NCBI GenBank assembly: GCA_019155185.1
Contig: CM032797.1
Coordinates: 10,650,881-10,714,880, forward strand
Direction: 5' to 3'
DNA length: 64,000 nucleotides
Origin: Beaufortia kweichowensis
Taxonomy: Eukaryota > Chordata > Actinopteri > Cypriniformes > Gastromyzontidae
This document shows positions 46,194-57,399 of the stretch, piece after piece. The number at the start of each line of letters is the position of its first letter. Within the stretch, counting starts at the first letter, position 1. The notes under the pieces were generated by a model that worked only from the letters and a program-made list of their open reading frames with translations, searched no databases and was not told the origin of the DNA. The position numbers and the translations under genes are program-made.

Positions 46194-46739
46194 TTTATTG
46201 ACAAATATACGCATTATCCGAACAACTGTAGCTTTATAAATATGTTGGCATTCATCAGTAAGAACCTTGGCACTTAATCTTCAATTCCAGTTTCATAAAA
46301 GATCAACCTCAGATCACCACAATCCGGTCAAAGCATTGACTTTCCAGATGGGCAAAGTATCCGTTAGCATTAATATATACAAATCTACTTTCAAAAAATA
46401 ATTTTTGATCCACTTACTCCACTGAGCAAACACTCAGGCGGGTATGGTCTGAAGATATCAAAGCCGTATTAGAGCTGACTCTCTCTCTCTTGTGTTGTCC
46501 TTTACTGCAGAGTGGTGCTGTTAATCTCCATTATGGACGTCCAGTCAGAGTATTCCATGGGTGAATTAAAAATTGGAGTATTTGGAACAGATAAAGTCTC
46601 TGGTCAAGATCGTTAACACACCAAAAAATGGATGACAACCTCACACCCTGCTAGAACTAGCCATTTAAAGCACAATGCCAAAGGGACACTGGAGAGAGCT
46701 GAAGGATGACGCATGGCTCCCGTCCCATTACGCCATGGT
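46175..46739 (-). other. gata6: gata6 3' UTR (probable minimal extent)
   Basis: From the stop codon to about 20 bases past a minus-strand AATAAA (plus TTTATT at 46194-46199), giving a 3' UTR of about 0.56 kb. A longer form using a signal near 44735 is possible. Confidence 0.4.
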
Positions 46740-46907
46740 TTAGGCCAAGGCCATAGGGCACCAAGTGTCCCCTCTCACAGAGGTTGCCACGTCAGCTGTG
46801 GACGTCAAGCCTACATTCGTGTAGAGACTCTCCTGGCCTGGGTATTTTATCATGGAGCCTGTCGTGCCTGGAACATCAACTTGGCCCACCAGCGTTGAAG
46901 AGTTGAC
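46740..46907 (-). CDS. gata6: gata6 exon 7, C terminus and stop
   Basis: Encodes VNSSTLVGQVDVPGTTGSMI, KYPGQESLYTNVGLTSTADV and ATSVRGDTWCPMALA, stop TAA at 46740-46742. Acceptor ATTCAG. The KYPGQ-LY motif and the terminal LA pair match vertebrate GATA6. Confidence 0.96.
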   Translation of the reverse strand, partial: VNSSTLVGQVDVPGTTGSMIKYPGQESLYTNVGLTSTADVATSVRGDTWCPMALA

Positions 46908-49900
46908 CTGAATCAAACCAGACAGTATTAACAGTGTGTCCTTAAAATGCCATACAGGCCTATACATCTCATTAAAATGTCACAATGGTGTAAATAAGTA
47001 CAATAATAAATGATAGTCATAATAAATGTAAAACATTTTTGGCCCATTATTGACAAATTTTAATGCTGAAATTAGCTTCTTTTGCACATTATTTGCTGTC
47101 AACTTAAAACAAATAAAAAAGAAAGCAATAACTCACAGGTACCTGCGTCGATGAAGGACTATTCTTTGTGCACTCCTCTGAATTAGACGACGATGAGGAA
47201 GTTGGAGTCATGGGGACAGAACTACTTCCTGTGAATCATTTTAATGAGTTAGTTGACCTTAAATCTAGCAAGATGGAAATGTACTAAAATAGAAATTTTG
47301 ATCTGTTTTATAACATACCAGATGATCCCTTTGTTTTGTTCAGGGTTTTTGGTTTTCGTTTCCTTGTTTGAATACCTTCTTTCTTCATGGCAAGGGGTCG
47401 AGGAACCTGAAGAAAACATATTTTGAATTATTTTACTGATTATACAAAATATATAACTAATTGACAGTTTTACATTTACATTTACATATAGGCATTTAGC
47501 TGATTTTCATTCTTGCATTTTAATTTTCAGATAAATAATTTACACTTAATCTAGAAATTTAGATTTGAGTTTAATATGCTTCCCAGTTTAATGTAAGATG
47601 TCATCCAAATCTTGTTTTTGTGGAATGTGTGATGTAACATACCCCATGTAACTTTGTGTAAAGTCCACACGCGTTGCACACCGGCTCTCCCTCTGCGTTT
47701 CTGCGCCACAGGGTTGTAGTGCTGGTTTGGCAGTTTGCGCATGATAGACCAATCCGTCTGGAAGACGACTTGAGAAAAAAAGAAATAAACAATGTCATTA
47801 ATTAATAGTGATGAAACAAATTATAAAATTAAAAAGAATTAGAAAGATAAAATCAATACTGACTGAATAAATTAATATTCGTTAAATATTTAGGCCTGCT
47901 CTATGTTTGCGTAATTTCTTAATTACTTATGCCATTTTTATTAAATGGGCGGTTATTATAAAGAGCTAAAATTACTCTTTTTTTTTACATTTTATTCCTA
48001 ATAAAAAATACATAATTTTTGGTGGCCTAAATAATTAATGTCCATTCTGTCTGTAAACGTGCATGACCAATAAAAAACGCGTTTATTATGGGAGTAGACC
48101 TGTGAAGATGTTTCCAGATAACCTCTGGCTATTGTTTGAAATAAATAGGCAGGAAATTGAGTGGTTAAGTAGCTCGTCGAGTCGGTGCTTACCATTCGCT
48201 TCTGAGGTTTAATTAATGGTCGGCTGAGTCCATTCATTTTGCTGTACAGACCGCAGGCGTTACAGAGAAAGTGACCCGTGCCGTCGCGTCTCCACAGCGG
48301 GGTGGACATCGCGCCGCAGTTCACGCACTCGCGGCTCTCCACCATGTCGTCCAGCAATTCTGAGACACATAAACACAGACAGATTGCCTTAAGACAACAT
48401 AACATTTACCAGTCACCATTACCTTTTGTGTGCCAAATTGCTCCGACTTGAGACTCAAGAGACTAATGGCATTAATGACAGATGCGATATGTCTGCCAGT
48501 ATGAAATATGTTTCCCATTTAAATCCTTTCTCATTTTTATAGCCCTAATGTTTATTAAATCTACACTTTTATTTACGTAAACTCTGCGTAATTCGTATAC
48601 GAATTGCTGATGCCATTCTTTGTATTTATTTTTTTAAATATTGGTTAATATTGATTTTAACGTTTTATATGTGTAACATGGAAAGTGAAATGCACAATTG
48701 CAGCCTACATCATAAATATCACTATCATGAATATCACCAGTGAGTAATTAATCATGAGATATTTTCTTAAAACTAACCCAGCACACTGAAAATATGCTTT
48801 CATGAGTTTGCTTTTGTATTTTCAGTAAACTTAGAATTTAATTAATAATAATTTTATTTAAATAAACGTTTCATCAACCATTTGGTTAATAAAGGTCCTA
48901 CAAGTAAAGAAAAATATGTTGCATTTTAACCCTCAAAGAAAAATCTGGACAGCAAAAAGTTGGCAATTTTGTAAACTGAAAAAAAAAACTATGGGTTTTT
49001 TAATTAAAATGAAAAGTCTTGTTTTAAAAAATCTTTTATAGTCAGAAAACACAGCTGACAAATGATAGATATAACCTACCTCCATTGGGACCTCTAATGG
49101 ATAGTGGTGCGCTTCTGGACTGCAGGGAATGAAGCATGGAGTTCTCAAAAGGCCCTGCTGGCCACGCCGCCGGTAACTGTGGGAGCTGAGGTGGAACATA
49201 AGGAGAGTATGGACTGGTATAAGATCCACTTATTGGTCGTGAAAGATACTGGTCTCGACTGTTTACAGTCAATGGATTAGTATAGCTGGCATCCCTTGAT
49301 GTGCCGTTATTCATTGGCGGACTAGGGGAGTAGTGGAATCGGTTGGAGGTGTGTGGACTTCCAGTGCTGTACGACGGGCTCTCCGGGGCGGGCTGTGACC
49401 AGACCGAATGACTGCTGACTGCATGGCTCGGCTGCGATGACACGCTGGGCTGTAGGTACGACAAACTCGGTATCATCGACCCAACTCGAGAGGTCGGAAC
49501 ATATACAGGTGAATTGGTGTTGGAGTGCATATAACCGGCCGATGGAGAGTCGTTATAACCGGCCTGACTCTGGGCCGCGGCGATGGCCAGGGTCTGATAC
49601 ATGTCGGTAGGATCCACAATAAGGCTTCCCTTGTGTGCCTCCCTGGTGTGTCCACCTGAGATGACAAGTCTGTTGCTTTGGTCTAAGTCCGTAAAGAGTG
49701 TAACGTCGTCTGAATTGGGCAGGGCGCTGTTGGGATGCCCAAAGTGCACGTAGGAGTGTAGGGGCCTGCCCTCGGCGCGACGGCTTCCCACCGCTTCCAG
49801 GTGCGTCGGCGATCTCAACCGGTCCGTCCGGTCAGTGTTCAGGTAGCTCTGCTCAACCGGAGACCCTGGGTTGCTGCTGGACACCTCGCGTTTGACCATG

Positions 49901-49926
49901 GACCAGCTATTATCACCCAGGTCCAT
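46740..49926 (-). CDS. gata6: gata6 (GATA-binding protein 6), complete, 6 coding exons
   Basis: Coding exons in transcript order: 49926-49080, 48359-48193, 47768-47643, 47406-47319, 47228-47137 and 46907-46740. The product is about 495 residues, a zinc-finger transcription factor of endoderm, heart and gut development that binds WGATAR. The N-terminal transactivation region has LFTDLDQ, SPVYVPTSRVGSM, FHYSPSPPMNNG and SPYSPYV/AWPAGPF blocks specific to the GATA4/5/6 group. Zinc finger 1: C294, C297, C315, C318; zinc finger 2: C348, C351, C369, C372, both CX2CX17CX2C. Basic tail QTRKRKPK follows. MDLGDNSW at the start aligns with human long-form MALTDGGW, and the last exon (SVRGDTWCPMALA) with human SVRPDSWCALALA, which separates it from GATA4 and GATA5. 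Start chosen because an in-frame TAA lies four codons upstream. Confidence 0.98.
47137..47228 (-). CDS. gata6: gata6 exon 6, serine-rich
   Basis: Encodes SSSVPMTPTSSSSNSEECTK and NSPSSTQVP. Two in-frame donors exist six bases apart: GTGAGT after ...TQVP (exon end 47137, chosen as the stronger consensus) and GTACCT after ...TQ (exon end 47143). The difference is the two residues VP. Confidence 0.88.
47319..47406 (-). CDS. gata6: gata6 exon 5, basic region
   Basis: Encodes VPRPLAMKKEGIQTRKRKPK then TLNKTKGSS. The VPRPLAMKKEGIQTRKRKPK block is diagnostic of the GATA4/5/6 C-terminal basic arm and carries nuclear localisation sequence. Acceptor CTTCAG, donor GTATGT. Confidence 0.97.
47643..47768 (-). 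CDS. gata6: gata6 exon 4, C-terminal zinc finger
   Basis: 42 codons, phase 0 on both sides: SSSRRIGLSCANCQTSTTTL, WRRNAEGEPVCNACGLYTKL and HG. This finger carries the main DNA-binding specificity in the family. Acceptor TCAAG, donor GTATGT. Confidence 0.97.
48193..48359 (-). CDS. gata6: gata6 exon 3, N-terminal zinc finger
   Basis: Encodes ELLDDMVESRECVNCGAMST, PLWRRDGTGHFLCNACGLYS and KMNGLSRPLIKPQKRM. The finger is CVNC-17-CNAC. Acceptor TCTCAG, donor GTAAGC. Confidence 0.97.
48360..49079 (-). other. gata6: gata6 intron between exons 2 and 3
   Basis: A 720-base AT-rich intron; no other feature is recognised in it. The other coding introns (46908-47136, 47229-47318, 47407-47642, 47769-48192) are shorter and likewise unremarkable. 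Confidence 0.8.
49080..49926 (-). CDS. gata6: gata6 exon 2 (first coding exon, transactivation domain)
   Basis: Encodes residues 1-282. M1 is at 49924-49926. A second candidate start, M109 in DPTDMYQTLAIAAAQ (49600-49602), aligns with the human internal start MYQTLAALSS. It lacks the poly-His, poly-Gly and poly-Ala tracts of human GATA6. Donor GTAGGT begins at 49079 reading leftward. The exon very likely extends 5' to 49979, after TTTTCAG. Confidence 0.96.
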
Positions 49927-49979
49927 CCAGGATCCCTTTTATATCTCACAGCGAGTGGAAATTGGAGAGGCAGGGCGCA

Positions 49980-50798
49980 CTGAAAACGAGAACATAAATT
50001 TAGAATACCTGCTGTGTGGGAAACTGTGTCATATGAAGCATAAACTGTGATAAAATTTGGTTTAAATTAGATCACGAAAAAGAAACGAACGAAAATAAGA
50101 GGGGAACGAAAACGTTACTGATCTAAAAAGATCTGGCAATAAATGTCAAATTATGCTTTAGAAGTCAGAGCACCCAGGCAACAGTTGTTAAAACAGATTT
50201 ATTTAAATCTTTTAAAACAAACGCGTGATGATAAATTATTCCATATTTTGTGCAAATTTCAAAAGAAACACATTTATGGACTACAGCCTACGTGTAATGT
50301 TCACTTTCACCAAGCCATAGTTTCACTTCAGAAATCGCGTATTCTTCTGCAACAAACAAACCTAAAACCTTTCATGATTAGAATACCAGTGTTTAAATGT
50401 TTTAAAATAAAAGATTTAGCTATGTGACGTAAATGACTGAACAACACTTTACGACGTACAGCCTACACAACCCATTCATGGCTTTACGCACAAGATTTGA
50501 ATCCATCCCGGTCATGAGCTCGTCCTCCCTCTTGATGTAGCCTCATCATAATTACAAAAAAATCCCACACAACGTAACAGATAGGAAACAAAACGTAATA
50601 TGTCTTTGCAGAAAAGTGATAACCGCTTGATAAGACCCACAACAGATAAGAGAGAGAGAGAGAGGCTGAGTAACAAAACAATACCCGAAATCATTCTTCT
50701 CAGTTGGCACTGAAATCAGCACCAAATGATGTTTAACAAGATTCAAAAAGAAATTTAAAACGAAGACGGAATATTTGGTAAGAAAACTCGCCACTGAC
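49980..50798 (-). other. gata6: gata6 intron 1 (5' UTR intron)
   Basis: Inferred between donor GTCAGT (50798 leftward) and acceptor TTTTCAG (49980-49986). It holds an (AG)n tract at 50648-50664. The two ends have good consensus, but the intron is not proven. Confidence 0.55.
50648..50664. repeat. (AG)n microsatellite
   Basis: About eight AG units in the presumed first intron of gata6. Confidence 0.85.
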
Positions 50799-51010
50799 CT
50801 ATTGGTAGTTTGCCATACGTTTGTGTGCGCAGGATCCAGCGGTTATGTGGTGGCAGGTCTTGGAGAACATTAGGAATGGAAGTTCTCCGTTGACTCGTGA
50901 CGATGTTTAAGAGAGGAGGCGCCTCCTGTTACTCCGTGACTCTGATTGGATTCCAGCTTGAGCAAACACATCTGCTCGATAGGGGTGCTGCTCTTCACTT
51001 TCCACCTTAG
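50799..51010 (-). promoter_or_regulatory. gata6: gata6 non-coding exon 1 and proximal promoter (probable)
   Basis: A complex, GC-richer block in AT-rich DNA, ending on the minus strand at CCAATAG followed by a GTCAGT donor. On the minus strand it carries a CCAAT sequence (plus ATTGG at 50945-50949) and the near-palindrome GGAGGCGCCTCC at 50915-50926. Vertebrate GATA6 has a non-coding first exon, which this fits. Within it, MANYQ-stop is a short upstream ORF (50799-50816) and another begins MCLLKLESN. The transcription start is unknown. Confidence 0.55.
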
Positions 51011-51015
51011 TTTTG

Positions 51016-51441
51016 ATGTCCTTGATGCCCAGTGGAAAATACAAGCCTTATAAATCTAACTGCATTTTGGAGGGAACATTTTTAATCGCTTTGAGCGATG
51101 TTTATGACAAACAATCATTTAATGTAAAACAAAAATATACATTGTTCACATGTTCTTTAACTCGTCGTATATTCTTAAATTATAGTCTACATAGCCGTTC
51201 TCTTAAAAAAGATTATTTTTTGTATACATGCATTCAGTACCATGAGGAGGACTGGGGTCTATCTTGGTTAAATTTCAAAGTTTTATTCGAAAATTATAGC
51301 TATACATTAAAGTCGGAAAACGTGGTCGAAAAGCTAAAATATAAGTACCTTTTCGATTACGAAAAATTTAATCCCATCAAAAAATCGAGCTTTTATATTT
51401 TGTGGAAAATGGACTATGTCTTGATAAAATATGTATTTTAA
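51016..51441 (+). CDS. Uncharacterised 141-codon ORF divergent from the gata6 promoter
   Basis: Open from ATG at 51016 to TAA at 51439-51441, starting just outside the gata6 promoter block and pointing away from it. The product (MSLMPSGKYKPYKSN at the start, KSSFYILWKMDYVLIKYVF at the end) is rich in K, Y, F and L, as expected of AT-rich DNA, with no signal peptide, domain or family that I recognise. It may be chance or part of a divergent non-coding transcript. Confidence 0.2.
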   Translation: MSLMPSGKYKPYKSNCILEGTFLIALSDVYDKQSFNVKQKYTLFTCSLTRRIFLNYSLHSRSLKKDYFLYTCIQYHEEDWGLSWLNFKVLFENYSYTLKSENVVEKLKYKYLFDYEKFNPIKKSSFYILWKMDYVLIKYVF

Positions 51442-54400
51442 AAGAGTGAAGAATTTTTGGTTTTGATGTTTGTCTTGTTTGTTTTGATGTTGAGCATTGT
51501 CTATGCTATGCAAATGTGGGTCGTTGCTAATTAGTTCATCTAAGACGATGGCTCATCATTTATACTGTAAGGGACTACACAAACACTCAGCGGGCAATAG
51601 GCATTACTGACTACTTCACTTTGAACAGATGATAATTCATTCAAGCAGAATATACATTGTATTGTGACCTGATCAGGTGTTGGGAGATGTCAATTGGATT
51701 AATCATTCTAAAATCCTGAAGGTCTTTGGCTACTTTTACGAAATGTCTGAATTATTTTTAGATTTGTACTTTTATATGTTCTATAGGGCCTGTAAAAAAA
51801 CCCAACAAATAACAATTATTTTATTTAGTCATTGATTCATTTTGAGCATTTATGAGGCTCACAAAACATCTAATTTCAATTGGTTTTACACGCTATTAAA
51901 AATATAAATAAAAAGCAATGTTGTATATCGGCTCAATGTTTTTTTATATTGTTAAAATTTCACATGGTTAAATTATAACTTTTTTCTCTTATGTTTTCTT
52001 TGCGGAACTTTTGCTTTCACGCTTCTGTTTAAGAAATAAATTTAAGTGCAATTTAAATGATAAATGAAAACATAATTGAATTGCATTGGAACAACAGACA
52101 CTATCCAGACAATTTCCATAGGAGTGTGTGAATACATGATCCGGGCGTCAGTCTGCTGTCTGTCCTGTAGTGATTTGACAGATGAGCTGTTGCCATGATG
52201 TGTGTCTGTCTGATAATAGATCGAAGGATCCTCAAAGACTGAGACCTCACAACCAGGCAAAAATTAAAATGTTTTCAGATCCAAATAATTTAGAATATTT
52301 CATATTATTGTGAATTTAATGAGCCGTTACATTTATTCTTCTAGCTTATTTCGCTTTTCTAAACTATAATATGCACTATATGTACTATAATTTTATATAA
52401 ACACCTATAGTGTTTTAGCCATGTGAAAACAAATATAAAATAATTATGCATATTTGACCATAATAAAAAATCGAACTTTTAAAATTTGTAATAGCAATTT
52501 ATATTTAAATTAAACAAACTAAACTAAAAGCAAAAATGTTAAAAAAATTATTGCTAACTTTAAATGCAAGTTGATACAAGATGGCAGTACATTTAAGATA
52601 ATGTTTTCTATGTTGATTTTTTATGTTGCCCTTTTATTAAATGTATTAATCTGATGCGAACCACAAAATATGACCTAAATAAACAATGTTAATAATACAA
52701 GCCTTCTCTTTTGCGTGTAAAAAATGTGGATTTTTTTCTAAACAGGATAGCTGTAGGGATAACAGCAAACAAGGCTGTTATATATTACATAATAGCGTAC
52801 AATTATCACAAAATATATCAAGTTATCTCTACAGCCTGCCGTTTAATAGCTTGTTATCTATTAGCAAATTTAACATCACTGCTATTCAAAAATATGTGAC
52901 AGTTCGATAAACAAATTCCAAAATCCAAAATCTATCGAAATCAATGTTTTACAGTTATTTAGGCTACAGGAAAGACGGCTTTTTTATAATAACCGTTACG
53001 TTTTATACTATTATTTAATACAGTCTGGGCCACTGCAAAGGAAGTCTTTATCAGACTGTCTCTTGCGTACTTTGACCCCACAATGTAAAAACGAATTTAT
53101 TTAACACAACAGAGACACAATCAATGTTTGAGCCAATAATGTCTCCTGAACAGATAAAGCTAACAGTATGAATCAATGATTTTAAGGCAATATTCAAACA
53201 ACAGTAATAATAATAAATTAATTAATATAATAATTATTATTAAAAGTCCTTTTTATATATTTTTGTAAATAGCTGTTTTAGCTGTTTTCCTTATAAGGAT
53301 TGCTACAATCCAAATATATTTATATCAAAATCTAGAAAAACGTCTTACACGATCTATTATTTCTTGGTGGTACCATTTAATTCGTTAATGTCTATTTGAT
53401 TAGACAGCTCAAGCTAAGTAAGGAAAGAAAGTTTGTGATTGGTCAGTGTCATATTTGCTAATGGCTCATCACTTCAGACTTCAGGCAATGTTTTCTGCTG
53501 GATTCATTTACTTTGTGTTGTACATCACTATAGAGCAGTTGCACATGAATGATGATGAAGTGATCAAAACCTCATTAGCTCTGGTGACATATTGTAAGAT
53601 GGGGTGTTGGCTTTTCCCTGGAAGAACAGTCACTGCACATATGAAGTCAAGCCCAGTGAATTGTCAACACAAAAAAGACTTAACAGATTAAAGATTAAAA
53701 TTAATTAATTAAAATTAAAGACTCACACCAAATATAAAAAATGATATTTTTTTTCACCAGACACCCAAGTTATTTCCTGCATTTGAGTAGTTTACTCTCC
53801 ATCCTATTTGTACATTAAATTTGACCTATTTTCTGTATATGACAGATGTGCTCATATTTTTATGCCTGGTACTGTTTTCTCCAGTTGAACCGAGAGCCAG
53901 ACATTGTCACCCATTTAGAGGGATGGGTAGTGGAATAAATGTTGCTGTTTGCAATAGTGGATGATTAAACAAGGTGTAAAAGCAACCTTTGTTTGTGTGT
54001 GTGTGGGAGAGGCCTTCGATAGTAAACGTGTTAACAACCTTCTCACAGCCCTCTAGTCACACCCAGTTAGAGTCATGCGATTTATAACTGTGACAACTGT
54101 ATTTCTGTATTTCTCTTACTAATCTGCTATGAGTCTCAGAGGTGACATTTTAGTGAAGATACAGAAGCGCTGTAGAGGAAGTAGAAAAGAAAGAACAGTG
54201 TATTTCTGTTAAGCCCCGTGTTAGTATATTTGCATGTATTTCTATGTTCTTTAAATTTACAATACTTGGACTTTGATCTTTAGGCCCTCTGTTTTACCTG
54301 TAACTGCTGCACATACAACTTCATGTGGTGTGTCACTATGACACTTGTTCATCTGTGCATTAATGTTGCATCGTTTTTAATGAAATAACTAAAGCATAAC

Positions 54401-57399
54401 TGTGCATTTAATTATGAGACTGTGATTTCAATCCTCATTTTCCTGCTGGGATTCACTGAACATTTTAAGATTTGAAGATTTAACTTTAAAAGACTTGTGT
54501 ATAGACATAAACAGACCTTGTAGTCGCTAAAAAAGCTTCCTATAGTGTGGAGTATTTCTGTTGTATTTGTGGATATTTTCAAATTTTACACCCATTGACA
54601 CATGTAATTATGAATAAGAAAAAACGAAATAAATTCTTAATCAAAATTTAAAAAGGAAGATTTACCATGGGCTGTTGGAGGAAATGGAGCGTGGAGAGCA
54701 GTCAAGCACATCAAATGACCCATAAAAGATGAGCTGGATTACAGATAAAAGTGCCAGTCATGTGACATTTTAAGTGTTTAAGAAACTATTAGAGCTTCTG
54801 ATATCTGATAGCTGTTCAGACCAGTTTGTACTCTTAATACAGCATATGATGATAAATGTGTTCAGAGATCTGCTTTCTTTAAAAGAAAAAATGGAAAATA
54901 TAAAACGCAAAATAATACATCAGAATCATATGACGACAATGAATGTTTGATACTGACAAATTACAGTATTTTTTATGTATATTTTTTAAGTCACTAGTCA
55001 CATTTAGCTTTTAAGAACTGCTGACTTGTTGTGGATCTCATGAAACGGCCCTGGGGATGTCTAGGACATCTTGCAATTTTGTATAAATGTTGTGAACAGA
55101 AGGTGATATCACTACACTGGCCAACATTTCTGTGTATGCCTCACCTTTGAACCCACCATGAGTAACACAGAGTAAAATCAATATGTTTCAGGCACTGCGT
55201 GTCTTTGTCCACTACTGAAACTGCCATCCAAAAATAAAACATGATGAAGCTCATGTTCTTTGGGCCCTGTTGTTTTTTCCATACACTGTCCAATCAGCCT
55301 CCATCCTGTTGGGCTGTGCCTGTGTTATGTCTGGGGGGAAGGTCAGCTTTGTGATACAGACTGTAGTTTTCCCTGAATCAGCTGTTTCAGCGCCAGTGTA
55401 TGTTATCTGCCTCTATTCTGACACTTGCTACATCACTGCGGCCTGTGAAGCCAACAAGGGGCCAACATATCTCATATCACATGAATGGCCTTACACTATA
55501 CAGTATTTCATGGTATGGCAAAGACAATGAGGAATTATTATCTTAATTGGGCATTAAATAAGTTATGTGACCATGTCTGTAAAATCCAGGCTAAAAATAC
55601 AATAAGATTAGGAGCATTAAAGTAGTCTTATCCAAAAATGATGAGAAACGCAAAATCTTTGTCTATTGCCATAAATTCTAATATGAAATTTTCATTTATA
55701 AAACTGAAATTAATTTTAAGTTTAAATACAAAACGTTTTATTATTTTGCACAAAAATATCAAAAGTTGGCTTCCTAATTCCTGATTTTATTCTTTGATGT
55801 GACCTTACTCAGTTAATTTTAAAGATATCAAGGTTATTTTCACAGAATGTTCTTTAGATTATTTAGAGTGATTTTAACAGTAAATCTCAAAAAATGACTT
55901 TAGCTCGGTTTTTACCAGCAGGGTAGTTGGATATGTGCAATTTTTCTGTTAAAATACCATTAACCGGTCTGACATATCAATGTTGGTTTAACCAATTGCA
56001 AGAGTTTGGGAAGGTATTACCTGATCAATGGCAAATAAAAGGGATGACTTCACTGTTCAATCTAAAAGTCTTTAAACATTGAAAACTAAATAAAGTTACT
56101 CTAAATAGAATCGCTTTAGAAGAAGTCACTTTCTTACCAAGAGTATTCGCCATTTCTACATGAAGATGTTGTAATCCTGCAAACACTTTTTTATTTCTTT
56201 GTCTTGAGAACAAAGCTGGGCATGAAAAGATGTCATGCTGGTCCTGGAGTAGGGTCTTAACCAACATGGCTACCGTTACAGTTTAGCGACCAAAAATGTA
56301 AACTTTTTCTCATAAACTGCACATACACACAGAAAATCACAGAATCCTGGTGTTGCCTACACACTATTAGTGCCGTGATCCACACACAATAGATCTGCTG
56401 AGCCCAGTTTCTATGGCGTGACCAGAGTTTGTTTGGGCAGAAAATACATATGCATTCTACATTCTCCAATTATGTTTTTATCAGGTCATCAAACAGTCAA
56501 ACGGTGCTTATTCTTTCTGTACCAGCGCTGTACCAGGCACTGTTAGAGAAGGTTTCACTGTTTGCCTCTATATTTACTCATGGCGGGAATGAGAGAGTCT
56601 GGATTCGCTCCCTACTTAAGAAAAAAGAAAAAGAGAGATATTATCGAAAAACAATGTGTCACTCATTTCTCCCAGACTGATTGGTTTTTAATTTTTCTTC
56701 ATTCAGCTGTTGTTCCGTCATATTTCAATACAAGTGCCCAGACTGCAGTACTATCGGCTTGGTTGTGTTTGTTTTTGAAAAGGCATCCAAGGTCTTGAAG
56801 AAGCGGAACTTGGAAAGGGGAGTCGTATCAGGCAGATCTGCTTTATGTATAATGCTAACATTGTGAGAGGCTTTGAGAGGCGTGGGAGATCGGACGATTT
56901 ACAGCACTTCCATGTAATGTCTCTGTAGCACGTTTGCAGACCGTCATTCTTTTCACTAAGGTTTTTAAGAATTAAAACCTTTACTGTGGCAAGTATATAG
57001 AGCTCACGAAAGGGGAAGAATAGTTCTTAAAGGGATAGTTAATGCAAAATTGAAAAAATTCAGAAAGGTTTTAAAGAATCTGTTTTTACATACATCAAAG
57101 CATAAAGTGATCAGGGCCTATAAAAAACACACAAAATTATCTTTGTGTGATGAACAGAATAAAATGTCATAAGTCATAATTCTCTATTAATCTTGCTTTC
57201 TGTTACAGCTCACAAATCTCATTCATGCTTGTGCATGCAACTTTACACGTGAGGGTGCATCATGCCAGGTTCAACATCAATGATGCCAAGTGATATTACA
57301 TTCCAACTTTCTTTTCCAATTATACTGAAGTATTATTTACAAACAGTTTACAGCATGTAAAATTATTGTATCATTTTTAAGAAACATGAAATATTATAT
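51442..57399. other. Upstream flank of gata6, AT-rich
   Basis: No protein-coding exon recognised on either strand. The largest frames (for example near 53446 and 55270) show no domain or splice context. I looked for miR-1 and miR-133a sequence, which sits in the neighbouring MIB1 gene in other vertebrates, and did not see it. Confidence 0.55.
57025..57075 (+). repeat. Solo end of the AAAGGGATAG-type foldback repeat
   Basis: TTCTTAAAGGGATAGTTAAT then GCAAAATTGAAAAAATTC resembles one terminus of the TTAAAGGGATAGTTCACCC family. No matching opposite end was found nearby. Confidence 0.4.
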
